Assembly: GCF_014192105.1 (NCBI RefSeq)
Contig: NZ_JACHXK010000003.1
Location: 62,001 to 126,000 of the forward strand
Direction of reading: 5' to 3'
Origin: Paenibacillus phyllosphaerae
GTDB taxonomy: Bacteria; Bacillota; Bacilli; Paenibacillales; Paenibacillaceae
DNA length: 64,000 bases
The stretch's first letter is position 1. The number at the start of each line of letters is the position of its first letter. Shown here piece by piece: positions 1 through 7,507 of this stretch. Position numbers and translations under genes: made by a program. Under the pieces are notes generated by a model. The model had not been told where the DNA came from and did not search any database. It saw nothing but the letters and a program-made list of their open reading frames with translations.

Positions 1-1
1 G

Positions 2-1669
2 GGCGATAACCCGCATCAGGCGCAGCTGCTGGGCCTTGCGTTTACGTCCAGCGAGAAGGTCTATTCCCTTTCCTATGAAGCCCTGACAGGTACTGTCGGA
101 GCTCCGGTACGTGCATGGTTAGCGGACGAGGACGCGCCAAAGCAGGGATACGATCTGCACAAAGCGGAGCTCACGCTGTTCTGGCACGGCATCGAATACC
201 GCGGCACGTCCTTCGACGTCATGCTGGCCGCTTATTTGCTCGACCCGACGAACACCGACCAGACGCTGGCGTTCTTGGCAGGCAAATACGGCGTGCCGGC
301 CGTAGCCTCCGACGAATCGGTCTATGGCAAAGGCGCCAAGTTCAAAGTTCCCGATGTGGAGGTACTTGCACGCCATCTCGCGCAGAAGGCGGACGGCTTG
401 AAACGTTTGATTCCGCTTCAATACGAAGAGTTGGAGCGCACGGGCATGAGCAAGCTGTATTTCGAGCTGGAGCAGCCGCTGTCCGTAGTACTGGCCGGGA
501 TGGAGAAGCAGGGCATCAAGGTCAACCCGGACGTGTTGGTGGATCTTGGCAAAGAGCTCGAGACGAACATCGAGCGGTATAAGAGCGATATTTATACCCA
601 TGCCGGTATGGAATTCAACATCGGCTCGCCGAAGCAGCTGGGCGAAGTATTGTTCGAGAAGCTGGGTCTTCCTGCCAAGAAGAAGACGAAGACCGGTTAT
701 TCCACGGATGCCGCAGTATTGGAGGAGCTGGAGCCTTATCACGAGATTGTGCGGCTCATCCTGCACTACCGCCAGCTGACGAAGCTGCAGTCCACGTATG
801 TCGAGGGCTTGCTCAAAGAGATTAACAAAGACACAGGCAAAGTGCATACGTACTACCGCCAGACCATTGCGGCAACCGGACGTCTGTCCAGCCAATTCCC
901 GAATCTGCAGAATATCCCGATTCGCATGGAAGAAGGGCGCCGCATTCGCAAGGCATTCGTGCCGTCGGAGCCGGGCTGGTACATCCTTGCCGCGGACTAT
1001 TCGCAGATCGAGCTGCGCGTGCTCGCGCAAATCTCGGGCGATGAGCGGCTGAAGGAAGCCTTCATCGAAGATATGGATATTCATACGAAGACCGCGATGG
1101 ACGTGTTCGGGGTGGAAGCCGATCAGGTGGATGCGAATATGCGCCGCCAAGCGAAGGCCGTCAACTTCGGTATCGTCTATGGCATCAGCGATTTCGGACT
1201 TTCCAATAACTTGGGTATCGGACGGAAGGAAGCCGCCCGGTTCATCGAGCAATATTTCGAAGTGTTCCAAGGCGTGCGCGGCTACATGGACAATATCGTC
1301 ATGCAGGCTCGCCGCGACGGGTATGTCACGACGCTGTTGGAGCGCCGCCGGTATTTGCCGGAGATCAAAGCTTCGAACTTCAACCTGCGTTCCTTCGCAG
1401 AGCGGACGGCGATGAATACGCCGATTCAGGGGACCGCCGCCGATATTATTAAGCTGGCCATGGTTAAGATGGATGAGACGCTCCGCGAGCGCGGCCTGAA
1501 GAGCCGAATGCTGCTCCAAGTGCATGACGAACTTGTCTTCGAGGTGCCTGACGACGAGCTGGAGACCATGAAGACGCTGGTGCCGGAGGTAATGGCCGGT
1601 GCGCTCCAACTGAATGTGCCGCTGAAGGCGGATGTTAATTTTGGCGTCGATTGGTACGAAGCGAAGTAA
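2..1669 (+). CDS. polA: DNA polymerase I, C-terminal part (5' end outside window)
   Basis: The reading frame is open from base 2, so about 555 C-terminal residues of Pol I are present. It fills gaps and removes primers during replication and repair. The N-terminal part seen here is the remains of the 3'-5' exonuclease-like domain, followed by the family A polymerase domain. Motif A reads DYSQIELRVLAQISGD, motif B (the O-helix) contains RRQAKAVNFGIVYGI, and motif C reads QVHDELVFEV close to the C-terminus. All three polymerase motifs are intact. In Bacillus-type Pol I the exonuclease-like domain is usually inactive; the visible part does not let me confirm that here. mutM follows about 100 bases downstream, the usual order in Bacillota, where polA, mutM, ytaF and coaE form a conserved repair/coenzyme neighbourhood. 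Confidence 0.97.
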   Translation, partial: GDNPHQAQLLGLAFTSSEKVYSLSYEALTGTVGAPVRAWLADEDAPKQGYDLHKAELTLFWHGIEYRGTSFDVMLAAYLLDPTNTDQTLAFLAGKYGVPAVASDESVYGKGAKFKVPDVEVLARHLAQKADGLKRLIPLQYEELERTGMSKLYFELEQPLSVVLAGMEKQGIKVNPDVLVDLGKELETNIERYKSDIYTHAGMEFNIGSPKQLGEVLFEKLGLPAKKKTKTGYSTDAAVLEELEPYHEIVRLILHYRQLTKLQSTYVEGLLKEINKDTGKVHTYYRQTIAATGRLSSQFPNLQNIPIRMEEGRRIRKAFVPSEPGWYILAADYSQIELRVLAQISGDERLKEAFIEDMDIHTKTAMDVFGVEADQVDANMRRQAKAVNFGIVYGISDFGLSNNLGIGRKEAARFIEQYFEVFQGVRGYMDNIVMQARRDGYVTTLLERRRYLPEIKASNFNLRSFAERTAMNTPIQGTAADIIKLAMVKMDETLRERGLKSRMLLQVHDELVFEVPDDELETMKTLVPEVMAGALQLNVPLKADVNFGVDWYEAK

Positions 1670-1766
1670 GCGTCAGGGGAGCATATTTTGCCGTAATACG
1701 TTATAATGAACCTTATGCGACAAATTTCGACTCAAACTGGTTTGTTGCATAAGGGAGGTATGGGAG

Positions 1767-2621
1767 ATGCCGGAATTACCAGAGGTGGAGACGGTCCGCA
1801 GAACGCTCATTCAGCTTGTCGCAGGCAAGCGGATTGAACGGGTAACGGTGTCGCTGCCGCGCATTATTCAACGCCCGAGCGAGCCGGAGGCATTCGCCGC
1901 GGCGCTGGCCGGACAGACGATCCGAACGGTCGAACGCAGAGGCAAATTTTTGCGAATCATTCTCGACGAACTCGTGCTGGTGTCCCATCTGCGGATGGAG
2001 GGGCGCTACGGCGTCTATCGCCAGGACGAGCCGGTCGAGCTGCATACACATGTTATTTTTCACTTCGATGACGGGACGGAGCTGCGTTACAAGGATGTCC
2101 GCCAATTCGGCACGATGCATCTGTTCGCGCCCGGGGATGAATTCGTGATGGCTCCGCTCAAGAAGCTCGGCATCGAGCCGCTGGACGAGTCGTTCACGCT
2201 GGACGCGTTCAAGCAGAAGCTTGCGAAGAAGACGACGAAGATCAAGCCGCTCCTGCTCAATCAGGAGTATGTCGTCGGTCTTGGCAACATCTATGTCGAC
2301 GAAGCGCTGTTCTTGGCTGGCATCCATCCGGAACGTACGGCCGATACGATCAATGGACCCGAATGGGAGCGTCTGTATGAAGCGGTCAAGACGACCTTGC
2401 AGCGGGCAGTCGATGCAGGCGGTTCCTCGATCAAGTCCTACGTTAACGGACAAGGCGAGATGGGCATGTTCCAGCATGCGCTCTTGGTCTACGGCCGCAA
2501 GAATGAGCCGTGCAACAAGTGCGGCAGGCTGATCGATAAGACGGTCGTAGGCGGACGCGGAACGCATATCTGCTTGTCGTGTCAGCCGCTGCCGAAAGTA
2601 CGCGGGAAGAAGAACGGTTAA
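1767..2621 (+). CDS. mutM: Formamidopyrimidine-DNA glycosylase (Fpg/MutM)
   Basis: Bifunctional base-excision repair enzyme that removes 8-oxoguanine and formamidopyrimidines and nicks the DNA by beta/delta elimination. The protein is 284 residues, the normal length. It begins MPELPEVETV, giving the catalytic Pro2 and Glu3 after Met removal. The conserved lysine lies in RRGKFLRI near residue 57. The C-terminus has the zinc finger CNKCGRLIDKT...HICLSC (about 247-270), whose arginine loop enters DNA. The AAGGGAGG ribosome-binding site at about 1750-1757 supports this ATG. It lies directly downstream of polA and upstream of ytaF and coaE, consistent with a repair/growth gene cluster. A promoter-like TATAAT sits between polA and mutM at about 1701, so it may also be transcribed on its own. 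Confidence 0.97.
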   Translation: MPELPEVETVRRTLIQLVAGKRIERVTVSLPRIIQRPSEPEAFAAALAGQTIRTVERRGKFLRIILDELVLVSHLRMEGRYGVYRQDEPVELHTHVIFHFDDGTELRYKDVRQFGTMHLFAPGDEFVMAPLKKLGIEPLDESFTLDAFKQKLAKKTTKIKPLLLNQEYVVGLGNIYVDEALFLAGIHPERTADTINGPEWERLYEAVKTTLQRAVDAGGSSIKSYVNGQGEMGMFQHALLVYGRKNEPCNKCGRLIDKTVVGGRGTHICLSCQPLPKVRGKKNG

Positions 2622-2839
2622 GCGGTCTAGTCGCTTTCCATAGGCGCGTGCCTGTCCGAATTGTGAAGACCAGTTGACGGTTCCTGCAGTGAATAATAAG
2701 GAAGAAGCTCGAAGCGCGAATGAAGTTAGGCGCAGATGTCACGCAGGGGTAGGGCACTGGCATATGATGAACCATTCATGGGCGAATGTACACTGTTTCT
2801 GAAGAGACAGCAGGTTTGCCATCATGGGAGGGACATCGG

Positions 2840-3538
2840 TTGCTCGCACATGTTCTATCTTTGCTGCTGCTCGCGTTTGCCGTCAGTCTGGATGGTCTGG
2901 GCGTCGGTATTACGTACGGTTTGCGCCGGATTCGCATACCTGTCTTCTCGGTGGTCATCATCTCGGCCTGCTCAGGCTTTGTCGTATGGCTGGCGATGCA
3001 GATCGGTACGGTGCTGGCCAGTTATCTTTCACCGGACTTTGCAGGCTGGATCGGTGCGATTCTGCTCCTCGTCATCGGCTGCTGGGCGCTCATTCAACAT
3101 TTTCGAAGAGGCCAGCAGGATAGCGACGAGGTGACTGAAGAAGAAGAGAAGGCGCCTTCGGCGACGGAGAAGCTGCCCGCGGAGCGAATCACTGCCAAGA
3201 CGATCGTAATACTCGAGCTGAAGCGCCTGGGGCTTGTCATTCAAATCTTGCGGACCCCGCAGATCGCAGACGTAGACCGCTCGGGCATTATCTCTGCATC
3301 CGAGGCGATCCTGCTCGGCTTTGCCTTGTCGCTCGACAGCTTCGGGGCGGGTCTTGGCGCCGCGATGATCGGCTTCTCGCCGGTGTTGACCGCGCTTATT
3401 ATTTGTACCTCGAGCGGATTGTTCCTGCTCGGCGGCATGCAGCTTGGCTTCCGTTTTGCCAGCATGAAGGGCATGCAAGCTTTATCTGTCCTGCCTGGTA
3501 TTATGCTGATTGTTATGGGCATCATGAAATTGCTATAG
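2840..3538 (+). CDS. ytaF: Sporulation-associated membrane protein YtaF
   Basis: Polytopic membrane protein of the YtaF/MntP-like family, 232 residues. Repeated segments with a membrane-embedded Asp (AFAVSLDGLGVGITYG near the N-terminus and FALSLDSFGAGLGAAM in the C-terminal half) show the inverted duplication typical of this family. The middle (about residues 95-130) is a charged cytoplasmic linker rich in Glu. I choose the TTG start at 2840 because GGGAGGG at 2826-2832 lies seven bases upstream; the ATG at 2786 has no Shine-Dalgarno and would add an untypical leader. YtaF is known in Bacillus as a sporulation gene next to mutM and coaE, and the same order is seen here. The transported ion, if any, is not known from sequence; manganese efflux is suggested only by the relation to MntP. 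Confidence 0.85.
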   Translation: MLAHVLSLLLLAFAVSLDGLGVGITYGLRRIRIPVFSVVIISACSGFVVWLAMQIGTVLASYLSPDFAGWIGAILLLVIGCWALIQHFRRGQQDSDEVTEEEEKAPSATEKLPAERITAKTIVILELKRLGLVIQILRTPQIADVDRSGIISASEAILLGFALSLDSFGAGLGAAMIGFSPVLTALIICTSSGLFLLGGMQLGFRFASMKGMQALSVLPGIMLIVMGIMKLL

Positions 3539-3557
3539 GTTATATTGAGGTGAATGT

Positions 3558-4154
3558 ATGAGACTCGGATTAACGGGCGGAATCGCCTGCGGGAAGAGTA
3601 CGGTATCGGCTATGCTCGTCTCGCTTGGCGCGAAGCTCGTCGACGCCGACAGGGTCGCCCGGGAAGTAGTGCTTCCCGGCGAACCCGCACTCACGGCGAT
3701 CGTCGATCGCTTCGGACAAGAGGTGCTCGCTGAGGATCTAACGCTGGACCGTCGCAAGTTGGGCGGCATGGTGTTCTCCGATCCGGACAAGCTGAAGGAT
3801 CTGGAAGCTATCCTTCATCCCGCGATTCGCGAGCGGATGCACAGTCAAGTAGAAGCTTATACAACTGAGGATCCGGCCGGACTCGTCATTGTGGATATTC
3901 CGCTGCTGTATGAGACCGGTCAAGCTGATGTATACGATGCGGTCATGGTGGTGTACATACCGCGCAGCCTGCAGGTGGAACGCCTGATGGCGCGCAATTC
4001 GCTGGAGCGCTCTGAGGCAGAACGGCGGGTCGGACTGCAGATGGATATTGAAGAGAAACGTGAGCGAGCCGACTTCGTCATCGATAACAGCGGCGATCTG
4101 GAAGCGACGAGAGCGCAGGTCGAACGATTCTGGCGCGAGCAGGGTTTGCCATGA
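3558..4154 (+). CDS. coaE: Dephospho-CoA kinase
   Basis: Catalyses the last step of coenzyme A synthesis, ATP-dependent phosphorylation of the 3'-OH of dephospho-CoA. The 198-residue protein starts MRLGLTGGIACGKST, with the P-loop GGIACGKS at about residues 7-14. The DIPLLYETG segment near residue 115 is the conserved substrate-binding region of CoaE, and the MARNSLERSEAERR segment forms the lid/adenine region. The RBS GAGGTG at 3548-3553 fits the ATG. Its stop codon overlaps the next ORF by four bases (ATGA), so the lytic transglycosylase is translationally coupled to it, as in Bacillus ytaG-type clusters. Confidence 0.96.
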   Translation: MRLGLTGGIACGKSTVSAMLVSLGAKLVDADRVAREVVLPGEPALTAIVDRFGQEVLAEDLTLDRRKLGGMVFSDPDKLKDLEAILHPAIRERMHSQVEAYTTEDPAGLVIVDIPLLYETGQADVYDAVMVVYIPRSLQVERLMARNSLERSEAERRVGLQMDIEEKRERADFVIDNSGDLEATRAQVERFWREQGLP

Positions 4155-4720
4155 ACAAGCATCGATTGCGGCGACGGATTCTGGCGCTCTTCGTACTCGC
4201 CTTTCTCATCGTGTTATTTTTCAAATCCGATTGGCTCGGCCGCTGGATGTATCCGCTCCATTACGAGAAAGACATTCGCGTCAGTGCGCAGAATTACGGG
4301 CTTGAGCCGCATCTCATTGCGGCTATCGCTCGCGTAGAGACGAATTTCAGTCCCAATAAAGTGTCTAAAAAAGGCGCGATCGGTATCATGCAAGTCATGC
4401 CCGATACAGCGGACTGGATCGTGGAACGCGGCGGTTTCGACGGCATTACGAAGGACAAGCTGGCGAACCGGGCCGATGTCGGGATCGAGCTTGGCGCCTG
4501 GTATCTGGACTCGCTGCATGATCAGTTTAACGATAATCGGTATGCTGCTATCGCGGCATACAATGCCGGTCCGGGTAATGTGAAGCGATGGCTGTCGGAC
4601 GGGACATGGGATGGTTCGGAGCAGACGCTCGACCGTATACCGTACGGCGAGACGAGGCACTATGTACAACGCGTCATTTATTATTATAATAAGTACAAGA
4701 AGTTGTATCCCGGCTTTTAA
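4151..4720 (+). CDS. Membrane-anchored lytic transglycosylase (SLT domain)
   Basis: A 189-residue protein with an N-terminal membrane anchor (about residues 8-25) and an extracellular SLT/goose-lysozyme-like domain. The catalytic Glu is in IAAIARVETNFSP (Glu63). The typical downstream motifs follow: GAIGIMQVMPDTA, then AAIAAYNAGPGNV and the Tyr-rich end RHYVQRVIYYY. It should cleave peptidoglycan glycan strands with formation of 1,6-anhydromuramic acid, probably in cell-wall turnover or spore formation. The start overlaps the coaE stop (ATGA), so the two are co-translated. Length and domain layout are the same as the protein found after coaE in many Bacillota. Confidence 0.92.
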   Translation: MNKHRLRRRILALFVLAFLIVLFFKSDWLGRWMYPLHYEKDIRVSAQNYGLEPHLIAAIARVETNFSPNKVSKKGAIGIMQVMPDTADWIVERGGFDGITKDKLANRADVGIELGAWYLDSLHDQFNDNRYAAIAAYNAGPGNVKRWLSDGTWDGSEQTLDRIPYGETRHYVQRVIYYYNKYKKLYPGF

Positions 4721-4798
4721 CTTTCCTTATGGATAATAAGAAGAGAAGCTCCGGGGCCGCCTGTAGAGGGCGGCTTGCCGAAGCTCCATGAATCGTTA

Positions 4799-5017
4799 TT
4801 ATTTGTACTGACCTGCAAGGGATTGCTCAGCGATTTGGACCAGCTTACGAGTGATGTAGCCCCCAAGGGAACCTGCGTCACGCGTTGCCATGTTACCGTA
4901 GTAACCGTCTTGTGGGATCGAGATACCCAGCTCTTGTGCAACCTCGAATTTCATTTGGTCGAGGGCTGCTGTCGCTTGTGGTACTACCAGTTGATTGCTG
5001 CTGCGATTTTGGCTCAT
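4799..5017 (-). CDS. Alpha/beta-type small acid-soluble spore protein
   Basis: A 72-residue spore DNA-binding protein of the alpha/beta SASP family. It coats spore DNA in an A-like form and protects it from UV and hydrolysis. The first conserved block (ALDQMKFEVAQELGI) includes the GPR protease cleavage context, Glu followed by Val. The second block (GNMATRDAGSLGGYITRKLV) is the other SASP signature. A very strong AAGGAGGTG Shine-Dalgarno lies directly upstream. A SigG-type promoter can be read at 5048-5076 on the same strand. The gene stands alone between the convergent lytic transglycosylase and the divergent nrdR. Confidence 0.96.
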   Translation of the reverse strand: MSQNRSSNQLVVPQATAALDQMKFEVAQELGISIPQDGYYGNMATRDAGSLGGYITRKLVQIAEQSLAGQYK

Positions 5018-5047
5018 TGTCGTTCACCTCCTTGCGGTTGGTAACTG

Positions 5048-5076
5048 TATTATGTGCGTCATTGCGATTTTCATAA
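5048..5076 (-). promoter_or_regulatory. SigG-type forespore promoter of the SASP gene
   Basis: On the minus strand the -10 element CATAATA matches the SigG consensus CATWHTA. Seventeen bases upstream is TTATG, a partial match to the -35 GHATR. It lies about 30 bases before the SASP start, as expected for a forespore-specific gene. The -35 is weak, so the exact element is an inference. Confidence 0.6.
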
Positions 5077-5175
5077 CAACGAATTGATTAGTAAATCTTT
5101 CCGTAAGCGTTTTACGTTGCAGACGGCCATTATGGCGAACTGGATGCTTAATGTAGATGGAGGTTCCAAACAACG

Positions 5176-5655
5176 ATGAAATGTCCGTATTGCGATTATG
5201 CCGGTACGAAAGTGCTGGATTCCAGACCCGCGAATGAGAACAAATCGATCCGCCGCAGACGGGAATGCGAGAAATGCAGCCGTCGCTTCACCACCTTCGA
5301 GATGGTCGAAGAAACTCCGCTCATCGTCATCAAAAAAGACGGCAGCCGCGAGGAATTCTCCCGCGACAAAGTGCTGCGCGGCCTTATTCGGGCATGCGAG
5401 AAACGGCCGGTCTCAGTCGAACGGCTCGAAGTTATTGTTTCCCATGTGGAGAAAGAATTACGCAATACTGCCTCGGCCGAAGTCGAAAGCCAAAGCATCG
5501 GCGAGATCGTCATGTCCGAGCTGTACCCGGTCGACGAAGTCGCATACGTCCGCTTCGCCTCGGTATACCGCCAGTTCAAGGACATCGATATGTTCATGAA
5601 GGAACTCAACAACTTGCTATCCAACCACCCGCTGAGCGGCGGAAGGAAAGACTAA
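5176..5655 (+). CDS. nrdR: Transcriptional repressor NrdR
   Basis: ATP/dATP-sensing repressor of ribonucleotide reductase genes, 159 residues. The N-terminal zinc ribbon is visible as CPYC at residues 3-6 and CEKC at about 31-34, with the basic [11 protein letters not shown] segment that contacts NrdR boxes. An ATP-cone domain follows (about 49-139: [19 protein letters not shown] onwards). GGAGGTTCC at 5159-5167 fits the ATG. The gene is followed at once by a tRNA-Ala gene in the same direction, whose terminator may end both transcripts. Confidence 0.97.
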   Translation: MKCPYCDYAGTKVLDSRPANENKSIRRRRECEKCSRRFTTFEMVEETPLIVIKKDGSREEFSRDKVLRGLIRACEKRPVSVERLEVIVSHVEKELRNTASAEVESQSIGEIVMSELYPVDEVAYVRFASVYRQFKDIDMFMKELNNLLSNHPLSGGRKD

Positions 5656-5724
5656 GATTTGCGATTGACAGCGCTATCCTTCCGTGGTATGATCGAACTT
5701 GTCTGAAACAGATCAGGCAATCTC

Positions 5725-5800
5725 GGGGCCTTAGCTCAGCTGGGAGAGCGCATCGCTGGCAGCGATGAGGTCAGGGGTTCGATCCCCCTAGGCTCCACCA
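5725..5800 (+). tRNA. tRNA-Ala (anticodon GGC)
   Basis: A complete cloverleaf with encoded CCA. The acceptor stem GGGGCCT pairs with AGGCTCC (one G-U pair). The D-arm GCTC/GAGC follows. The anticodon stem CATCG/CGATG encloses CTGGCAG, giving anticodon GGC. The T-arm AGGGG-TTCGATC-CCCCT and the discriminator A before CCA complete it. Degenerate partial copies of this gene lie at 5845-5873 (inverted), 8797-8920 and 10636-10694, so this locus has probably served as an integration site. Confidence 0.97.
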
Positions 5801-5814
5801 TACACAACATATAA

Positions 5815-5839
5815 CGCAGCCAACTGGCTGCGTTTTTTT
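5815..5839 (+). terminator. Rho-independent terminator after tRNA-Ala
   Basis: Perfect stem CGCAGCC/GGCTGCG with a four-base loop, followed by seven T residues. It ends the nrdR/tRNA-Ala transcription unit. It is nested inside a longer inverted repeat formed by the tRNA 3' end (5791-5807) and its inverted copy (5838-5854). Confidence 0.93.
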
Positions 5840-5844
5840 GTGTT

Positions 5845-5873
5845 TGGTGGAGCCAACGCAGGGGGCGAACCCC
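5845..5873 (-). repeat. Inverted degenerate copy of the tRNA-Ala 3' end
   Basis: On the minus strand this ends in GGCTCCACCA, identical to the tRNA-Ala 3' end at 5791-5800, and is preceded by GGGGTTCG, like the T-arm. The middle differs and no complete cloverleaf can be formed. It is best read as a remnant tRNA end left by recombination at the tRNA-Ala locus. Confidence 0.7.
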
Positions 5874-5915
5874 ATTCCTCCGCAGTTCCTTCGTATTTCT
5901 ACCTATATGGGTTAG

Positions 5916-6452
5916 TCACACAGAAGTAGTCTGAACAGATGTAATGTATCTTACATAATCGATTTTGCTTTTCTCGAGCTCCTCATCGGTCACATTTGAA
6001 ACATCACTCAATGTAAACGGCGGTATAAATCGAGCACCGATATAATGACAAATGGCATCGATCGGCTTGAGCAATTCCTCGATTGTAAATCGGTTAGCCC
6101 CACCCAACTGATAAGATTCTTCTGAACCGTAGGTTGAAATCGCAATTCCAATCTCTTTGCCTTGCATTTTATCTCCGTCCGGACCAAAAGCCCAGCCATA
6201 TTGCATTACGGCATCTAACCATTTTTTCAATAATGGCGGCATATTGTACCAATAAAAAGGGTATTGCAAAATGATGCGGTCATGAGCTTCCAAAAGCGCT
6301 TGTTCCCTAGCCACATCAATGACTTCGTTCGGATAAGCTTGATAGAGTTGATGGATTGTAATGTTGCTGTGCTGCTGTAATTCTTGGACCCACGCCTTAT
6401 TGATACGGGATTCGTTGATATTTGGATGAGTGACAATGACTAATGTTTTCAT
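5916..6452 (-). CDS. NAD(P)H oxidoreductase, flavodoxin-like fold (KefF/MdaB/YwrO type)
   Basis: A 178-residue protein of the NAD(P)H-quinone oxidoreductase family with a flavodoxin-like fold. The N-terminal FMN/FAD phosphate-binding loop reads VIVTHPNINESRIN, and the conserved core RIILQYPFYWYNMPPLLKKW is the family signature. GWAFGPDGDKMQGK follows. It probably reduces quinones or other electrophiles by two electrons, using NAD(P)H and bound flavin in the cytoplasm. It lies 27 bases behind the NIPSNAP gene on the same strand, so both are likely transcribed from the operator-controlled promoter at 6854-6895. The HxlR regulator next door suggests induction by a reactive electrophile. GC content is visibly lower than in the polA-nrdR block. 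Confidence 0.88.
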   Translation of the reverse strand: MKTLVIVTHPNINESRINKAWVQELQQHSNITIHQLYQAYPNEVIDVAREQALLEAHDRIILQYPFYWYNMPPLLKKWLDAVMQYGWAFGPDGDKMQGKEIGIAISTYGSEESYQLGGANRFTIEELLKPIDAICHYIGARFIPPFTLSDVSNVTDEELEKSKIDYVRYITSVQTTSV

Positions 6453-6479
6453 TTGGATTTCTCCTTTATTTTGGATTTG

Positions 6480-6800
6480 TTATTTTTTGAAAAATGCGAC
6501 CGTTTTTAGAAAAACAATATCAATTTTCTCGAAAAGAGGTCCATTGCGTTCCGTAACACGTTTAAGCTCTAACCATTCCGGATCATTGTGGAACTTCTCA
6601 AAGCTTTGATTCCGTGTCTCCATATCTGAATGCTCCATGACATAATATAGGCGGTTATTCTCTTCATTAACGTCTTCCCAGAACTCGGTAACTTTCATTC
6701 CATGATTTGCAAATATTTGCAACGTTCGATTTTGAAACCTTGCTTGGATCTCCTGCATCTTCCCGGGATGAATATAGTAGATTCTAAGTTCGTATATCAT
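6480..6800 (-). CDS. NIPSNAP family protein
   Basis: A 106-residue single-domain NIPSNAP protein (dimeric ferredoxin-like alpha/beta barrel). MIYELRIYYIHPGKMQEIQ at the N-terminus and the pattern of a mid-protein FWE followed by LYYVMEHSD are characteristic. In bacteria these small proteins often sit with oxidoreductases in stress or detoxification operons; the molecular role is mostly unknown. A GGAGGTGAAAT Shine-Dalgarno lies directly before the ATG. It is the first gene of the operon with the flavodoxin-fold oxidoreductase. Confidence 0.85.
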   Translation of the reverse strand: MIYELRIYYIHPGKMQEIQARFQNRTLQIFANHGMKVTEFWEDVNEENNRLYYVMEHSDMETRNQSFEKFHNDPEWLELKRVTERNGPLFEKIDIVFLKTVAFFKK

Positions 6801-6853
6801 ATTTCACCTCCATGTTAGCCTCCTTGAAACGGTTTATGTGGTCCACGTGACCA

Positions 6854-6895
6854 ATCATACATAACGAACTAACCAAATGTAAGTACGCACTTTTT
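6854..6895 (-). promoter_or_regulatory. Operator-promoter of the NIPSNAP/oxidoreductase operon
   Basis: On the minus strand a -35 TTACAT (6877-6882) and a -10 TATGAT (6854-6859) are separated by 17 bases. The -35 is embedded in a 21-base sequence at 6875-6895, which recurs as an exact reverse complement at 7417-7437 before the MFS gene. Both promoters share the same -35, -10 and spacing, so they are very likely controlled by the same protein, the HxlR regulator encoded between them. Confidence 0.8.
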
Positions 6896-6997
6896 CGGTA
6901 CATACTCACCAAAGGTAAAGTATGGCTACAGTGAGTAAAAAAAGTGGCAGTCCAGAACATGAAATATCGTTCCAGACGGCCACTTCTTATGAGTTTA

Positions 6998-7390
6998 TTA
7001 TAATTCCTTTACGTCCTGAGCAACGGCTTGCGATTCATCTGGATCATCGGATGTGAAGTACATACCCCATTGTCTCAGATGTTCGACAGCGGGTCGTAAA
7101 CCTTCTCCTAATGCTGTTAACTCGTATTCAACCTTTGGTGGAACTACAGGATAGACATATCTCTGTATGATCCCAGCGGACTCCAACTCTCGTAATTGTT
7201 CGGCTAGCATTTTATGGTTAATGTTCAATATATTTTTCTTGAGTTCACCATATCTTTTTTTTCCTTGAAGTAGTTCGCAAATAATGGTCGATTTCCATCT
7301 ACCAGCAAGTATAGAAACAGAAAGTTCGATGGGGCAGTAAAACTGCTTCCCGTTTAATTCATACATGCTCTCATAAGACCCCATAACCAT
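6998..7390 (-). CDS. HxlR family transcriptional regulator
   Basis: A 130-residue winged-helix DNA-binding protein of the HxlR family (YodB/CatR/HypR relatives). The signature is present in order: CPIELSVSILAGRWKSTIICELL, GELKKNILNINHKMLAEQLRELE, then VPPKVEYELTALGEGL. A Cys at about residue 19 (FYCPIEL) is at the position of the redox-sensing Cys6 of YodB, which suggests thiol-based sensing of quinones or electrophiles. It lies between the two operons it probably controls; both have the same 21-base operator, and the one at 7417-7437 lies just upstream of its own start, so autoregulation is likely. Confidence 0.9.
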   Translation of the reverse strand: MVMGSYESMYELNGKQFYCPIELSVSILAGRWKSTIICELLQGKKRYGELKKNILNINHKMLAEQLRELESAGIIQRYVYPVVPPKVEYELTALGEGLRPAVEHLRQWGMYFTSDDPDESQAVAQDVKEL

Positions 7391-7416
7391 ACTTCCCTTC
7401 TGGTAAGTATTGACCT

Positions 7417-7458
7417 AAAAAGTGCGTACTTACATTTCTTTAGTATATTATATATGAT
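7417..7458 (+). promoter_or_regulatory. Operator-promoter of the MFS gene (and divergent hxlR)
   Basis: The 21-base sequence at 7417-7437 is the exact reverse complement of 6875-6895. It contains TTACAT (7430-7435), followed after 17 bases by TATGAT (7453-7458). The promoter drives the MFS gene. Because the -10 contains an ATG at 7454, that codon cannot be the translation start. Confidence 0.8.
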
Positions 7459-7507
7459 GAGCCTTGTAAAACAATCTTACATCATCTTACGGAGGATCAG
7501 ATCTTAT

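Noticed and set aside
119..1609. Long minus-strand ORF opposite polA
   Set aside because: It mirrors the codon structure of polA, has no RBS and no recognisable domain; polA motifs on the plus strand are beyond doubt.
7454..7507. Upstream start of the MFS protein at 7454
   Set aside because: That ATG lies in the -10 box of the promoter, so it cannot be in the mRNA in a translatable position; 7508 has a proper RBS.
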